A DNA stretch of 64,000 nucleotides from Pseudalkalibacillus sp051842935 (GCF_051842935.1 NZ_JBPXRR010000002.1:124001-188000), one strand, 5' to 3'; numbered from the stretch's first letter, positions 51,160 to 61,249 are shown. Notes: a model not told the origin generated them from the letters alone. Made by a program: numbers and translations.

Positions 51160-54100
51160 TTAATAGCTGTGTAGTAGAATCTTAGAGGTTAAAAGTTCTT
51201 TTCTGATGACTTGTAATGTATCCTCAATTGCATCAGCAATTTCCTGTTCATTTCCTCCTAAGTTCCTATTTACTGTTTCTATTATTCTTTCATTTACATA
51301 CTTGTAATAGCTTCTTAAATGATTTCCATTATGAGTAGCTATAAACATTCCGCCATCCCAATCCGGGTCGAAGTATTTCGAATAACCTGGAATGTTTGGA
51401 AGCCAAACGCCATTAGTAGCAGAATTTATCTTAATATTATATTTCGCTAAAAGATCTCTGGCTTCCTTTGTATATTTTGATCCAACTGGCACAATATGAT
51501 GTGCTTGCCAGCTTTTGTCTCCGATTTTTTCTGGTTGTTTAATTCCCGCCTCCAGCAAGTTTTTACCAAGTCTTTGAGATGGTGTTCCAGAGGTAGTGTC
51601 GTCAACCGTTTTTCCAATAACATTATCTTTGTAGAAATATGGATCGATACAGTTTTCGTTATGGACAAGTATACCTAGGTCCGACACATAATACGTGTGG
51701 AATCCATCTACAGTAAAGTTATAGACAGTTGCTGGTTCTTCAATTTGATGGATTTGGTTGATCGGTAGGTATTTTCCGGTATGGGTCTCAATCCGATCTC
51801 CTACTTGTAGGTCACTGGTTTCCACCCACCCTTTACCGTCAATCCAGAATGGATGATCGGATGTCGTGGTAATGGTTTCATCAGCAATTTTCAGCTTATA
51901 CGTTTCATCAACCTGATTTTCAAACAACCGGGTAACAGGTTTATGTGCAACTTCTCCTGTATCCGTATTCTTTGCTAGAACCAAATCACCAATTTCAATG
52001 TCTTCAATCGACTTCGTACCATCGTCTGTCATAATCTTGGTTCCTGCTGTGAAACAGTTACAAGCTACTTTCCACATCTGAAGGTAGTTATCCAGATCTT
52101 CAGAAGTCTTAATTCCAATAGCTTCAATGTGTGACGGTTTGAATCCTAAATCTGACAGCTTCGCCAGTTCATCCAACGTAAACCCTTGGTTTAACGCTTT
52201 CACAAAAGCGTTTGATTCAATACCGTTGTTGATCCAATGAGTCGCATAATTCTCCGGCATGATGTTATGGTCGGCTAGTCGGACCGCATCATCTAATGGG
52301 ATGCCTTCATCGAGGATCTTTGTAATCTGGCTTCCTGTCAGCCCTCTGTCTGTCAGCTTTTGAAGATCGGAAAGTCCGTCTGTTCCGTATTCTTTCCCAG
52401 CACGCTCAATCAGTTCTTTGCTGACATTCGAATTCTGCAGCTTTTTAATTAGAGTATCTGCAGTGGAAAGGCTGTCTGTACCAGATTTTTCTACAACTTC
52501 TAGAACGAAGTCCTCTGAAAACTCGTTTGCAAGACGGTCGGCGATCTGTTTATTGGCAATCCTCTGAGACACCTTCTGATAAAGCTCTGTGACTGCTTTG
52601 TTCAGACCAGGGAATATTTTAGCTAGTACACTGCCCCCGATGGCCCCGGCAATACTCAGAATCGCTTCAGTGATGATCGCATCACCGGCCGACGAATCCC
52701 CATTGATGTAATACGCATACATATTGTTAAGCAGTTCGACCATGAAATAGATGGTCAGCGCTGCGAGTGCCACACCGAGTATACCGCCTAGAATTGTGCC
52801 TGAAGCGATGAGTGAGGCTGCTGATATGATCATGATGAAGTTATCGATCAAAGCGACTAACGCAGCGATGTCGACAGCAAGGCTTGTTGATCCACCTGCG
52901 GTTCCGCCACTGATCATATAACCGGCAGCTCCTGAATCTGGATCCATGACGATGAATCCTGTTCCACTCCAGTCATAGTACTGGATGTTCTCTTCAGGAA
53001 TCGTGACAATCCGTCCCTGATTAACGGCATTGGAAATATCATTTTTGATTGTATTGCTTACTTTTAATTTCGGTAAGACTTCCGAAATGTTTTGCTTTGT
53101 CACCGTATGAATCGGTATCCCTCTGTTGTTCGCTTCCTCCAACACCTTAATGGTGGATACAGAAGGAATACCGAGGAATTGCTCATAAATGCCGTGTTCC
53201 ATTGCCGATTCAATTGAGCCCTGGGCAAGCATAAAGGATAATTCATCCTGCTTTTCCCCTTTTTCACTCACGACCGAAACGACATTCCGGTCTACATCGA
53301 TATACATGCCACCAGGAGCCACTCGAGCAGGACTCATGAACAGATAGCCGACATTCAAGTCATACCCTGTCATCGCTTCTGTCAGAAGTCGATTGGAGGA
53401 TACTTCATATTGCTCAGCGATCAATTGTCTTGTTGTATCCAGCTGTCCGAAATACGTTTTCACGACTCCGTTCAGGATCTCTCCGATGGCTTCGTCTGTG
53501 TACATCGTCTCAGCTGTCACATTTTCTTTCAGTTGCTCAAGATTCGCTTCTACCTGTTCAAGTTCTGAAGCAGCGATTTTACCGTAGTTCAATCCTACTG
53601 CGTAAAATGCCCCTGCTTTTACCGGGTTCTTCACTTTTTCTGAAACCATTCCCGGTGCCTTGAATTCCATGACGAACTCTTGCGTATACGCCATCCCGAC
53701 AGGCTTACCTGTAGCGACGTCTTTCCCATCCATTTTAAGGACAGGTGTTACCTTAATCATATAGACTGGGGTGTTAAAAATCCCGCCATATTCAGCGATG
53801 ATTTGTTCATCTTCCTCTGTAGCAGGTACCCATGATAAGGTGATTCTCTTTCCGTACAAGTCAGCTGCACGTGCTTCATAGGAGAAGTCATATTCTCCAG
53901 GGAAATTGAATCCGAACGGATTTGCTCCACCGATGCTGAACTTCACGGATTCACTCATATCAGAGGAGACGGCGCTGTATTCATCCTGGATTGCAATTGT
54001 TTTGTACGGGAGCGTCAGAGGAAGGATGCCGAGCTTCTCTTCCTTGATTTCCCATCCACCGATCACTTCTTCCATGCTGGCTTCTTCCAGACCGTTCTCT

Positions 54101-55437
54101 TTGATGTAATCTTCAAGTTTTTCTGTTGCACCATTGATTTGTGTTTGGATGGCATTCATATCCACATTTGTAACGGTATTCAAGTCACCTGACTCTTCAC
54201 CGCTGTTCTGTGTGATATCAAGCAATGCGTCTTTATCCAGTCCGGTAATCTCTTCAACATTGATTCCTTCTTGATACATGTTTTGCTTGAAACTTGGATC
54301 AAGTGGAACCCAGACCTTCTCACCTGTTCGATCACCTGCACCTCGGTAATCCTCATAAGGTACATATGCTTCGACCCAAGTATGTTCCATTCTTACGGCA
54401 GTGATTTTCCCTTGATCAATGACGGTTGCCATTGGAATACCGAGCGATGCGAGTGTTTCAACTGCATGCTTCGGATTTTCTACCCCCACCCAGCTCGTCA
54501 CTTTTTCCATTGGGACTTCGACCGTACCGCTAACATAACGTGCCGGGATTTCTTTATAACGTAATAAAGAAATCAGCATCGACGCCTGGTCTACATCGTT
54601 CCCGCTCAATTGCTGCAACGTACCTGTGGCACCTTTTCGGGAACCGTAATAAGGCTCGAATTTCACATTGTTTCTGACAAATTCATAGATTTCCAATGCT
54701 GAATCCAGTGAATCTGCTGTTTCACGGATGTCTTCCGTGAAGGTTGTTTCCGTCGTTTCAGCTAGGTCTTCCTTGGCTGGCGCTTCGCCTTCAATGGAAG
54801 CAGCAGTTAGACTCGCTCCTTCAAGAGACGGCTCTTTTGCCTCAAGATTTACATCCCTGTTCGGAAGTGTATTCCCGATTGGAAATTCTGGGGCTTCTGG
54901 CGCCATCAGCTCTTTGATATCTGCTAGCTGAGCCCTGATTGCTTCTACATCCGTTTCCTGCAAATTCTTAAAGTCAGAGCCCTTCTTGTCAATTAACGTT
55001 TCCAAACCTGTCATAAGCTGATCCAGCTCGGCCATCTTCTCATTTAGCTCTGCTTCATATTCGGATAAACGTTCAATCGCTTTTTTGTGGTTTTTGACTT
55101 TGTCTTTGTGCTTGTTAAATTCTTGATCGATATCATTGCTGGACGTTTTAATCAACTTTTTCGCGTCTCTGATAAGGGATTTTAAAGTTTTAAGATCCTT
55201 TTTATCGAGTTGCTCGTCCATGTCTTCATAGTACTTGGAAAGCTCTTCTGCAAATTCCTCCAGCTCCGTCTTCGGAAGCTCTTTTCCCTTATCGAATCCT
55301 GCACCTAGTTGCAGAACCTTATCCTTCGACTTAAGGGTTTCTGCTACATAATGGGTAGGAAACCCGAACGAAAAGGAGACAGTGAACAATAACAGGATTG
55401 TGATATGTTTCATCCATCTTTTATATGATTTCTTCAT
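51160..55437 (-). CDS. Exported polymorphic toxin: transglutaminase-like, Hint and AHH nuclease domains
   Basis: 1425 aa. A signal peptide (about 12-30) is followed by an acidic coiled-coil region (60-190), a transglutaminase-like domain (about 235-395) and long hydrophobic stretches (about 850-905 and 925-945). A Hint domain starts at Cys1128 (CFTAGTKI) and ends His1259-Asn1260, and an AHH-type HNH nuclease carries His1313-His1314 (WQAHHIVPVGS) and a later HNGNH. Hint probably cleaves itself and releases the nuclease, which would attack DNA or RNA of rival cells. In the transglutaminase-like domain the usual Cys region reads GNDVDQAS, with Asp in the Cys neighbourhood, so activity is doubtful. 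It starts 2 nt after the vWA protein gene. Confidence 0.85.
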   Translation of the reverse strand: MKKSYKRWMKHITILLLFTVSFSFGFPTHYVAETLKSKDKVLQLGAGFDKGKELPKTELEEFAEELSKYYEDMDEQLDKKDLKTLKSLIRDAKKLIKTSSNDIDQEFNKHKDKVKNHKKAIERLSEYEAELNEKMAELDQLMTGLETLIDKKGSDFKNLQETDVEAIRAQLADIKELMAPEAPEFPIGNTLPNRDVNLEAKEPSLEGASLTAASIEGEAPAKEDLAETTETTFTEDIRETADSLDSALEIYEFVRNNVKFEPYYGSRKGATGTLQQLSGNDVDQASMLISLLRYKEIPARYVSGTVEVPMEKVTSWVGVENPKHAVETLASLGIPMATVIDQGKITAVRMEHTWVEAYVPYEDYRGAGDRTGEKVWVPLDPSFKQNMYQEGINVEEITGLDKDALLDITQNSGEESGDLNTVTNVDMNAIQTQINGATEKLEDYIKENGLEEASMEEVIGGWEIKEEKLGILPLTLPYKTIAIQDEYSAVSSDMSESVKFSIGGANPFGFNFPGEYDFSYEARAADLYGKRITLSWVPATEEDEQIIAEYGGIFNTPVYMIKVTPVLKMDGKDVATGKPVGMAYTQEFVMEFKAPGMVSEKVKNPVKAGAFYAVGLNYGKIAASELEQVEANLEQLKENVTAETMYTDEAIGEILNGVVKTYFGQLDTTRQLIAEQYEVSSNRLLTEAMTGYDLNVGYLFMSPARVAPGGMYIDVDRNVVSVVSEKGEKQDELSFMLAQGSIESAMEHGIYEQFLGIPSVSTIKVLEEANNRGIPIHTVTKQNISEVLPKLKVSNTIKNDISNAVNQGRIVTIPEENIQYYDWSGTGFIVMDPDSGAAGYMISGGTAGGSTSLAVDIAALVALIDNFIMIISAASLIASGTILGGILGVALAALTIYFMVELLNNMYAYYINGDSSAGDAIITEAILSIAGAIGGSVLAKIFPGLNKAVTELYQKVSQRIANKQIADRLANEFSEDFVLEVVEKSGTDSLSTADTLIKKLQNSNVSKELIERAGKEYGTDGLSDLQKLTDRGLTGSQITKILDEGIPLDDAVRLADHNIMPENYATHWINNGIESNAFVKALNQGFTLDELAKLSDLGFKPSHIEAIGIKTSEDLDNYLQMWKVACNCFTAGTKIMTDDGTKSIEDIEIGDLVLAKNTDTGEVAHKPVTRLFENQVDETYKLKIADETITTTSDHPFWIDGKGWVETSDLQVGDRIETHTGKYLPINQIHQIEEPATVYNFTVDGFHTYYVSDLGILVHNENCIDPYFYKDNVIGKTVDDTTSGTPSQRLGKNLLEAGIKQPEKIGDKSWQAHHIVPVGSKYTKEARDLLAKYNIKINSATNGVWLPNIPGYSKYFDPDWDGGMFIATHNGNHLRSYYKYVNERIIETVNRNLGGNEQEIADAIEDTLQVIRKELLTSKILLHSY

Positions 55438-55439
55438 GG

Positions 55440-58400
55440 TTACTCTCTACCTCCCATATACCATTGGGCTTGGAAAAGGCTCATCACATTCTCCAGGCTC
55501 CAACGCATTTGATCCTGGTCTGCCTTTTGCAATCCTTTGATGATTTCAGCAATGGCATTTTCCAGCTCAGTTACGGAGGTAGGTGGGTTGGATTCATACT
55601 GTTTTAACTGCTCCGCTAATGTTTTCAGAACACCCTTTGATTTAGAGCTTTCAATGTTTTGGATAGCAGTTTGAAGTAGTGTCTGTGCACTATCTTCCAC
55701 TTGAATGAAAATCTCCTCATTTTGAAGGGCATGATAGTCACCTTGCTCCCAATAACCGTTTTCTGTGATGAATGAATACGTTCCAGCTTCAGAAGGCGTC
55801 GAAATCATATATCGCAGAACGGCTTCTTCATCCTGTTCCAATGTCTTTCTCCAAATCAAAGTGTCATTTTGTAACGTAAAATCAATCGGATCGATTACAG
55901 TAACCCCAGCTGGAATTTGCTCCGTAATCTTGGCGTCGATTGGTCCCGTCAGCGCCTTTACGCTCACTTCTATCAATTGCCCGTCACCTGGTGCAGGAGT
56001 GGATCTTTTCGGAGTTACTTTTTCGACGATCTTACCGACTAATGTTTCAGGTGCGATGCCTTCAAGCTGACGTACATCCAAACCAATATGGACAGCAGTA
56101 CCCTTTCCATATTCATTGGCGATGACGACAGGTTTTGAGTTTCCATCGTTCAGTTCAGCCCACACTTCAGCAGTCGTCAAATCGTACCGTTGCCCTTTGC
56201 CTGTATACGTTCCTTTCATGTCTGCATATAGATTGGAAGTAACTGCTTTTCCGTTCGCATTAAAGCTTCCGTTCAGCTTTGCTCCAAATACATCTGAGAC
56301 CTTCAAATCAGCCAGGTTGGCATTATTTGTGACGATCAACTGATGACCGTTATGGACCTTTGCTAACAGCTCTTGATCGGATAGACCAGTCAATGGCTGT
56401 TGAATATCTGTAATCAAGTACACGTTGTATTTGCTTGAACGAAGCTCTTTGATGAAATCATCTTTATTGGATACGACCTTCGAATAATCCGCTTTTTCTT
56501 TCAAGAGTGGCTGGATCCAACTGTTTTCATCTGCATTCTCTGTCCAAACAAGGATACGTGAGCCTTCTTTGATTTGTTTTTCAACATGAATCGGACTTCG
56601 TACTGTAAAGGAATTGCTTCCGATCGGTATGAGCTGTCCGTTTTCAAGCTGTGTACGCAGAACGACAAGATAGCTCCCTAACGGTAATCCGGCAGTCTCG
56701 TACGAATAGGCTCCTGAGTGCTTGCCACTCACATCTAGGCTGACTTTTTCATCGAATGTATGAATGACTTCTTCTGTGATTGGATCAACGATCAATACTT
56801 CTGCATTTATATTTTCAATCTTGCTGTTGCCGTCATTTTCAAGCGAATACGTGATCTCAGCTTGCTGACCGATGATAAGGTTTGATTTTTCAATCTCTAT
56901 CTGTCCGATCAATCCTCGTCCGGTTGATGCCGAAGAGAGAATTTCAAACGTTATCTCATTAGATGTCTGGAATTCCGATCCATCCCAAACCTCTGTCTTG
57001 ACTGTATAGACGCCTGGCACTGCCTGTCCGTTATCCCAAGAAAATGATCGGTCTAACGTTTGTTGTGCATTGATGAACGGGATCTGCTGTTCCTTTTCAA
57101 ACAGGATTTCTTGATCAGCGTTCACAATGGTAGTCCGGACGATGAAATCATCGAAATTTTTGTTGATCGATTCATTATGGAGGCGATTGGTTATGATTAC
57201 ATCTTCTCCAGATGGATATTCAGCTTTATCCGTTGTAGTTGTTACCTTTAATCCTCCGAAAGGAACAATAGAAAATTGTGTCGTCGTTTCACTGACAATG
57301 ATTCCTTCATCTTTCAACGTCACCTTGACCCCGTAATTTCCTGTATAAGTCGTTCCTGTATTCCAGGTCATTTCATAGGTAGAGGTTCCTTTTGCTTCAA
57401 GAGCATCGATGGCATACATACCAGCATGTTCAACAAAAGACCCGTCCTCATCGACAATGTCGACTGTTGCAGTCAATTGTCTTTCTTCTTCGGTATTGTT
57501 TTGGACTTCTATACCGATTTGAATATCTTCATTCGCGGTGTAGGTCGTTTGATCAAGTTGTATGGTCGTCTCTAAAGAATCCGTCACGCTGACTTGAAGA
57601 TTCTCTAACGGTATATTCTTCTGCTCACCGCTTGAGTCCGTATAATCCAGATGTGTATTCTTCGTCACATCAACGGTTTCACCCGGTACAAATGATTGGC
57701 CATTCATAGCTAGTGAAATCTGTTCGATTTGGTTCATGACAATGAGGCTGTAATCCCATTCAACCGTCGTCGTTCCATTTTCGTTGTCCAAGACTCTGGT
57801 CGGTACTGGACTGGATTCTGCTGAATCAATCGAAATAGAACTTGGCAGAGTGGTGGACAGGGTCACATTTTTCCCTGCCAGGTTGAAGATTTCTCCCCCT
57901 ATTTCATCCATCATTTGTTCCAGTTCTTCTGGAGTCGGGCTATAACGATAGGTTCCTCCTGTCGCAGTTGCGATCGTCTCCATGAGATATTGATCGACTC
58001 CTGAACCCAGGCCGATTGTATGGATGGTAATCCCTGCTTCTGCGGCTCTTTCTGCTTCTCTTATTGCGTAATAACGCGACGATTCTCCGTCTGAAAGCAG
58101 AACGATGACTTTTTCACGATCAGGGTTGCTTTCATCATTGTAAAGACTTCTTGCCTTGCTTATACCGGAATGGATCGATGTTCCGCCGGAAGCATAGGCA
58201 CGATTGATTGCTGTCTTTAACAATTCCTTATCTGACGTGAAATTCTGAATTAAGGACGCCCAATAATTAAAGAAGATGACAGCGCCACGATCTTCAGATT
58301 GAATCAATTCCACCATCTTTTTTGCAGCTTTCTTTGTTTGTGTAACAGATCCAGACATACTTCCAGATACGTCCATTACAAATGTCATATCTATAGGTGT

Positions 58401-60119
58401 ACGTTCTGGCTGATCAGGTGAGCCAAGTCCTTTAAGTATGTAAGATGCGGTGATGTTGTCAGAACCAGGTGTCACAAATTTTTTATCCAAGAATTGTTCC
58501 GCTTCCACTCTTGTTGGCGGTGGTGGTGGCTGGACTTCGAATTCCTTTGTCGTTTCTACGATAAGCTGGTCTTTTTCATAGATGAATGTCTTGATGGTAT
58601 ATTTGGCAGCTTCCTCTACGTTTGGCTGGAACACCAGCATGTTCGTATTTACGATTGGCTTATCCACTTTGCAGATGATGTTCTTCTCTTCTGAAGCAAT
58701 CAGCTCACCTGCTGGATCATAAACTTCTACCCTTTGGCGAACTTCTCCATCAATATTGCTGGATTGAAGGAGTGAGACTTGGACATTCACGTCTTCAGGC
58801 TTACCGACTGTCGTATTTTCAGGAGACAACTGAATCGTTGCGTTTTCGATTTTGAATGTCGGTAGGACTGTAATTGGCTTTTTACTCGTTGCGGCAATCT
58901 TCCCAGTTTGTTTATCCTTGATTTGTACGATTACCTTATACTCCCCAGGTGCGTGATCTCTGACTTCCCAACGCAATTCCTCTTCCACATTGACCGCTTC
59001 AATGTCTCCACCAGGTGTTTCAATAAATGCAAGAACTTGTACATTCCCGGAGGCGGAATCGTAATTTGGTTTGATCAGCATGGTTTCATAAGCAGAGAAT
59101 TCGGTGGCTGGAATCTTATCTGTTTCTGAAATCTTATATAGTTCGATATCTGAAATGGATACACTTGTAGCTTCAAGGTAAGATTTCAAAGATTGCAGTG
59201 CTAACAAGGTCAGATACGGATCGTCTTCCCAACTCCCGTTTTCTTTTTGAACGGAAAGGACCTTTTCATGCACCCGATTCACTGGCTGAAGGCCATCGGT
59301 TTGTAAAATAGCCTGATAGGCTGTCAGGGTCCGTTGGAAAGCGACACCTTCCATTCCCATAGTCTGATCTTCTTGTTGCAAAGAAAGAAGATAATCACCA
59401 GCATGCTTGAGAGAGGCTAAGATTTCTTTCGAGGTTGAACCGCTGGTTACGAGATAATCATTAAGAAGTAGAATGGTTCGTGAGGTGACGATGGCATTGC
59501 CTGGTCCTTTTTGATTGAAAGCCCAGCTGCCATCTTCAAGTTGTTCATTCAAGAGGTAGGTAATTGCTTTCTGAATTGAAGCATCATTACCTTCTATGTT
59601 GTTGATGAGTTCATTAAGTACTAAAACTGTGTCAAAAACATCACTTTCATATCCTTCCGCAGCTCCCCAACCCCCATCAGGATTTTGTGAGTTTAGGAGT
59701 TTGCGAATTGAGTTCTGGCGAGATTCACTATCTTTAATAAACGGGAGAGTTCTCACCATGAAATCGTTGTTAGGATATTCCTGACTTTCTAGCCAGGCTG
59801 ATGCTTTTGTTAGTGCTCCTTCGTCGATTGAATAGGATTGAAGGTATTTTGCAATTTCAGAGGTGTTCCTTATTTTTTCGGCAGGAGCAGTACCCCAATT
59901 ACCTTCTTCGTTTTGGTTCTCGATCAACCAGCTTTCTGCCTGTGTAATCACCTGTTCAACTGCTTCACTATCTGAAGCTGATACAGATGCTGTCATCCCT
60001 TCAGTCATGTTTTGCTGTTGAGCTTGTCCCATAGATGGAAACACAGTAAAGAAAATCAAATTACAAATTACTGCATAAAGTAATACTCTTTTACTGTACA
60101 ACTGTTTAAAATTGAACAC
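55440..60119 (-). CDS. Exported toroid-repeat / Ig-like / vWA protein, operon partner of the toxin
   Basis: 1559 aa. Signal peptide (about 12-33). Residues 45-325 carry at least five repeats of the Gln-x-x-x-Gly-x-Trp kind found in terpenoid-cyclase/prenyltransferase alpha-alpha toroids (ENQNEEGNWG, NSQNPDGGWG, EQLEDGSWA, VQKENGSWE). Residues 360-560 are Ig-like beta regions. A vWA domain (about 577-760) has an intact MIDAS (Asp583-x-Ser-x-Ser, LLSDGESS). More Ig/CARDB-like regions follow to the C-terminus. No cell-wall sorting signal is visible. AAGGAGGG precedes the ATG. The 2-nt gap to the toxin implies a joint role, perhaps surface assembly or target binding. Confidence 0.85.
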   Translation of the reverse strand: MFNFKQLYSKRVLLYAVICNLIFFTVFPSMGQAQQQNMTEGMTASVSASDSEAVEQVITQAESWLIENQNEEGNWGTAPAEKIRNTSEIAKYLQSYSIDEGALTKASAWLESQEYPNNDFMVRTLPFIKDSESRQNSIRKLLNSQNPDGGWGAAEGYESDVFDTVLVLNELINNIEGNDASIQKAITYLLNEQLEDGSWAFNQKGPGNAIVTSRTILLLNDYLVTSGSTSKEILASLKHAGDYLLSLQQEDQTMGMEGVAFQRTLTAYQAILQTDGLQPVNRVHEKVLSVQKENGSWEDDPYLTLLALQSLKSYLEATSVSISDIELYKISETDKIPATEFSAYETMLIKPNYDSASGNVQVLAFIETPGGDIEAVNVEEELRWEVRDHAPGEYKVIVQIKDKQTGKIAATSKKPITVLPTFKIENATIQLSPENTTVGKPEDVNVQVSLLQSSNIDGEVRQRVEVYDPAGELIASEEKNIICKVDKPIVNTNMLVFQPNVEEAAKYTIKTFIYEKDQLIVETTKEFEVQPPPPPTRVEAEQFLDKKFVTPGSDNITASYILKGLGSPDQPERTPIDMTFVMDVSGSMSGSVTQTKKAAKKMVELIQSEDRGAVIFFNYWASLIQNFTSDKELLKTAINRAYASGGTSIHSGISKARSLYNDESNPDREKVIVLLSDGESSRYYAIREAERAAEAGITIHTIGLGSGVDQYLMETIATATGGTYRYSPTPEELEQMMDEIGGEIFNLAGKNVTLSTTLPSSISIDSAESSPVPTRVLDNENGTTTVEWDYSLIVMNQIEQISLAMNGQSFVPGETVDVTKNTHLDYTDSSGEQKNIPLENLQVSVTDSLETTIQLDQTTYTANEDIQIGIEVQNNTEEERQLTATVDIVDEDGSFVEHAGMYAIDALEAKGTSTYEMTWNTGTTYTGNYGVKVTLKDEGIIVSETTTQFSIVPFGGLKVTTTTDKAEYPSGEDVIITNRLHNESINKNFDDFIVRTTIVNADQEILFEKEQQIPFINAQQTLDRSFSWDNGQAVPGVYTVKTEVWDGSEFQTSNEITFEILSSASTGRGLIGQIEIEKSNLIIGQQAEITYSLENDGNSKIENINAEVLIVDPITEEVIHTFDEKVSLDVSGKHSGAYSYETAGLPLGSYLVVLRTQLENGQLIPIGSNSFTVRSPIHVEKQIKEGSRILVWTENADENSWIQPLLKEKADYSKVVSNKDDFIKELRSSKYNVYLITDIQQPLTGLSDQELLAKVHNGHQLIVTNNANLADLKVSDVFGAKLNGSFNANGKAVTSNLYADMKGTYTGKGQRYDLTTAEVWAELNDGNSKPVVIANEYGKGTAVHIGLDVRQLEGIAPETLVGKIVEKVTPKRSTPAPGDGQLIEVSVKALTGPIDAKITEQIPAGVTVIDPIDFTLQNDTLIWRKTLEQDEEAVLRYMISTPSEAGTYSFITENGYWEQGDYHALQNEEIFIQVEDSAQTLLQTAIQNIESSKSKGVLKTLAEQLKQYESNPPTSVTELENAIAEIIKGLQKADQDQMRWSLENVMSLFQAQWYMGGRE

Positions 60120-60430
60120 ATTATATCCCTCCTTGTCATTTTTTCAATTTTAATATCGACCCTAAGAACCACTATCGAATGAGAACAAAGAACCATTTAA
60201 TGGATTTATTTGTAATTTATAAGATTTTTTTCAAGTAATCTGGGTGTAAAGGCTATTCTAGTTAATAGAAACAAAGGGTCATAGTGCCTAGAACTAGAAC
60301 TGCGTGGAATACGTTTTCTCATTTACAATTATATTGGGTATATAACCTTACCCCTGTAATGATTTTTTTGAAAAGATTTGAGGTGGAATTGTGAAGTGGT
60401 TAATGGGGTGGGCTCGTAAAAACGATAAAA
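60120..60430. other. Promoter region of the toxin operon
   Basis: About 310 bp of AT-rich DNA before the vWA/toxin operon. It must hold the operon promoter, but no consensus -35/-10 pair stands out. A short palindrome CCATTTAATGG lies at 60193-60203. No gene is seen. Confidence 0.4.
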
Positions 60431-60434
60431 AAAG

Positions 60435-60465
60435 CAAGCCCGAAGCGTTGACCGCTCAGGGCTTG
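60435..60465 (-). terminator. Terminator of the S4-domain gene
   Basis: CAAGCCC (60435-60441) pairs with GGGCTTG (60459-60465), with an inner AGCG/CGCT stem; on the minus strand it runs into CTTTTTTTATCG. Confidence 0.85.
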
Positions 60466-60471
60466 TTTACG

Positions 60472-60966
60472 TTATAGCATAATCAAGATTTGGTCTGTGG
60501 TTTTTAACTTAGTCGAGGGTTTGATTGGTCGGTTGTTGATCTGGATCGTTCCTTCCTGGATGCGTTTGTTGATTTCCGTACGGCTCCATTCATCGATTTG
60601 TTTGGCAATCGTTTTATCGATTCGGAAGTTTCCTTCGACTTCAGATAACTCTATCTGGACTTGTTCAATCCCTTTATCCGCATATTCTTCAATAGGGATC
60701 TTACATACTTCGTTGGTTGCTTCTTTCTCCTCTTCCACCACTCTTGCGTGGCCGGTATAGGCCTGGTAGATCTCCAGCTTCTTGTTCCATGTATGGTTCT
60801 TTTCACATTTATAGATGGCGAACCGGTAGATGTTCTTTCCATTCGCGTTATGGCGGCGGATCATCGTGTCCGTGAACTGGACTGTCTTTCCACAGTTGCT
60901 GCAATGTTTTTCAATCGTCATATCTTGTGCCTCTTGAAGAGACCATGTCATTTGTACGTTCTGCAT
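60472..60966 (-). CDS. Zinc-ribbon plus S4 RNA-binding domain protein
   Basis: About 164 aa. The N-terminal part has Cys-Ser-Asn-Cys at about 22-25 and a later Cys-Glu-Lys-Asn-His, likely a zinc ribbon. The C-terminal 50 residues (FRIDKTIAKQIDEWSRTEINKRIQEG...NNRPIKPSTKLKTTDQILI) match the S4 domain of RluD-like and ribosomal proteins. There is no synthase domain. It should bind structured RNA; the target is unknown. ATG 60966 has GAGGTGAAGG just upstream. Confidence 0.75.
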   Translation of the reverse strand: MQNVQMTWSLQEAQDMTIEKHCSNCGKTVQFTDTMIRRHNANGKNIYRFAIYKCEKNHTWNKKLEIYQAYTGHARVVEEEKEATNEVCKIPIEEYADKGIEQVQIELSEVEGNFRIDKTIAKQIDEWSRTEINKRIQEGTIQINNRPIKPSTKLKTTDQILIML

Positions 60967-61051
60967 TTCCTTCACCTCGTTTTAGATGTAAGGAAACGTA
61001 ACGCTTCTATTTGGACACCTTGCAGTATGAAGTTTTTTGAGCAATATAAAA

Positions 61052-61074
61052 AGGTTCCCCGAATAAGGGAACCT
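61052..61074 (-). terminator. Terminator downstream of 61103
   Basis: AGGTTCCC (61052-61059) pairs with GGGAACCT (61067-61074), followed on the minus strand by TTTTTATA. It ends the message of the reductase and any small gene behind it. Confidence 0.8.
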
Positions 61075-61102
61075 CAGAATCTGTACATGCTGCAGATTTC
61101 GG

Positions 61103-61249
61103 TTACGTTCCTTTGTAATGGGTTTGAGACAGACCGCTCCCGTTCAGCACGCCTTCAAAAAAGCTGCTTCGGTAAGCGTCTATATCCAAAATGTGTTCCA
61201 TTACAAAGTAGTTGTTGGCATACAGGTAACCTGAAATCCTTTCTTCCAA
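61103..61249 (-). CDS. Possible small hypothetical protein
   Basis: 48 aa if started at TTG 61249, which has GAGG nine bases upstream. The frame continues to 61291 without a better site. The sequence is plausible but unrecognised (ISGYLYANNYFVMEHILDID). It lies between the reductase and a terminator, so it would be translated from the reductase transcript. Weak evidence. Confidence 0.35.
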   Translation of the reverse strand: MEERISGYLYANNYFVMEHILDIDAYRSSFFEGVLNGSGLSQTHYKGT

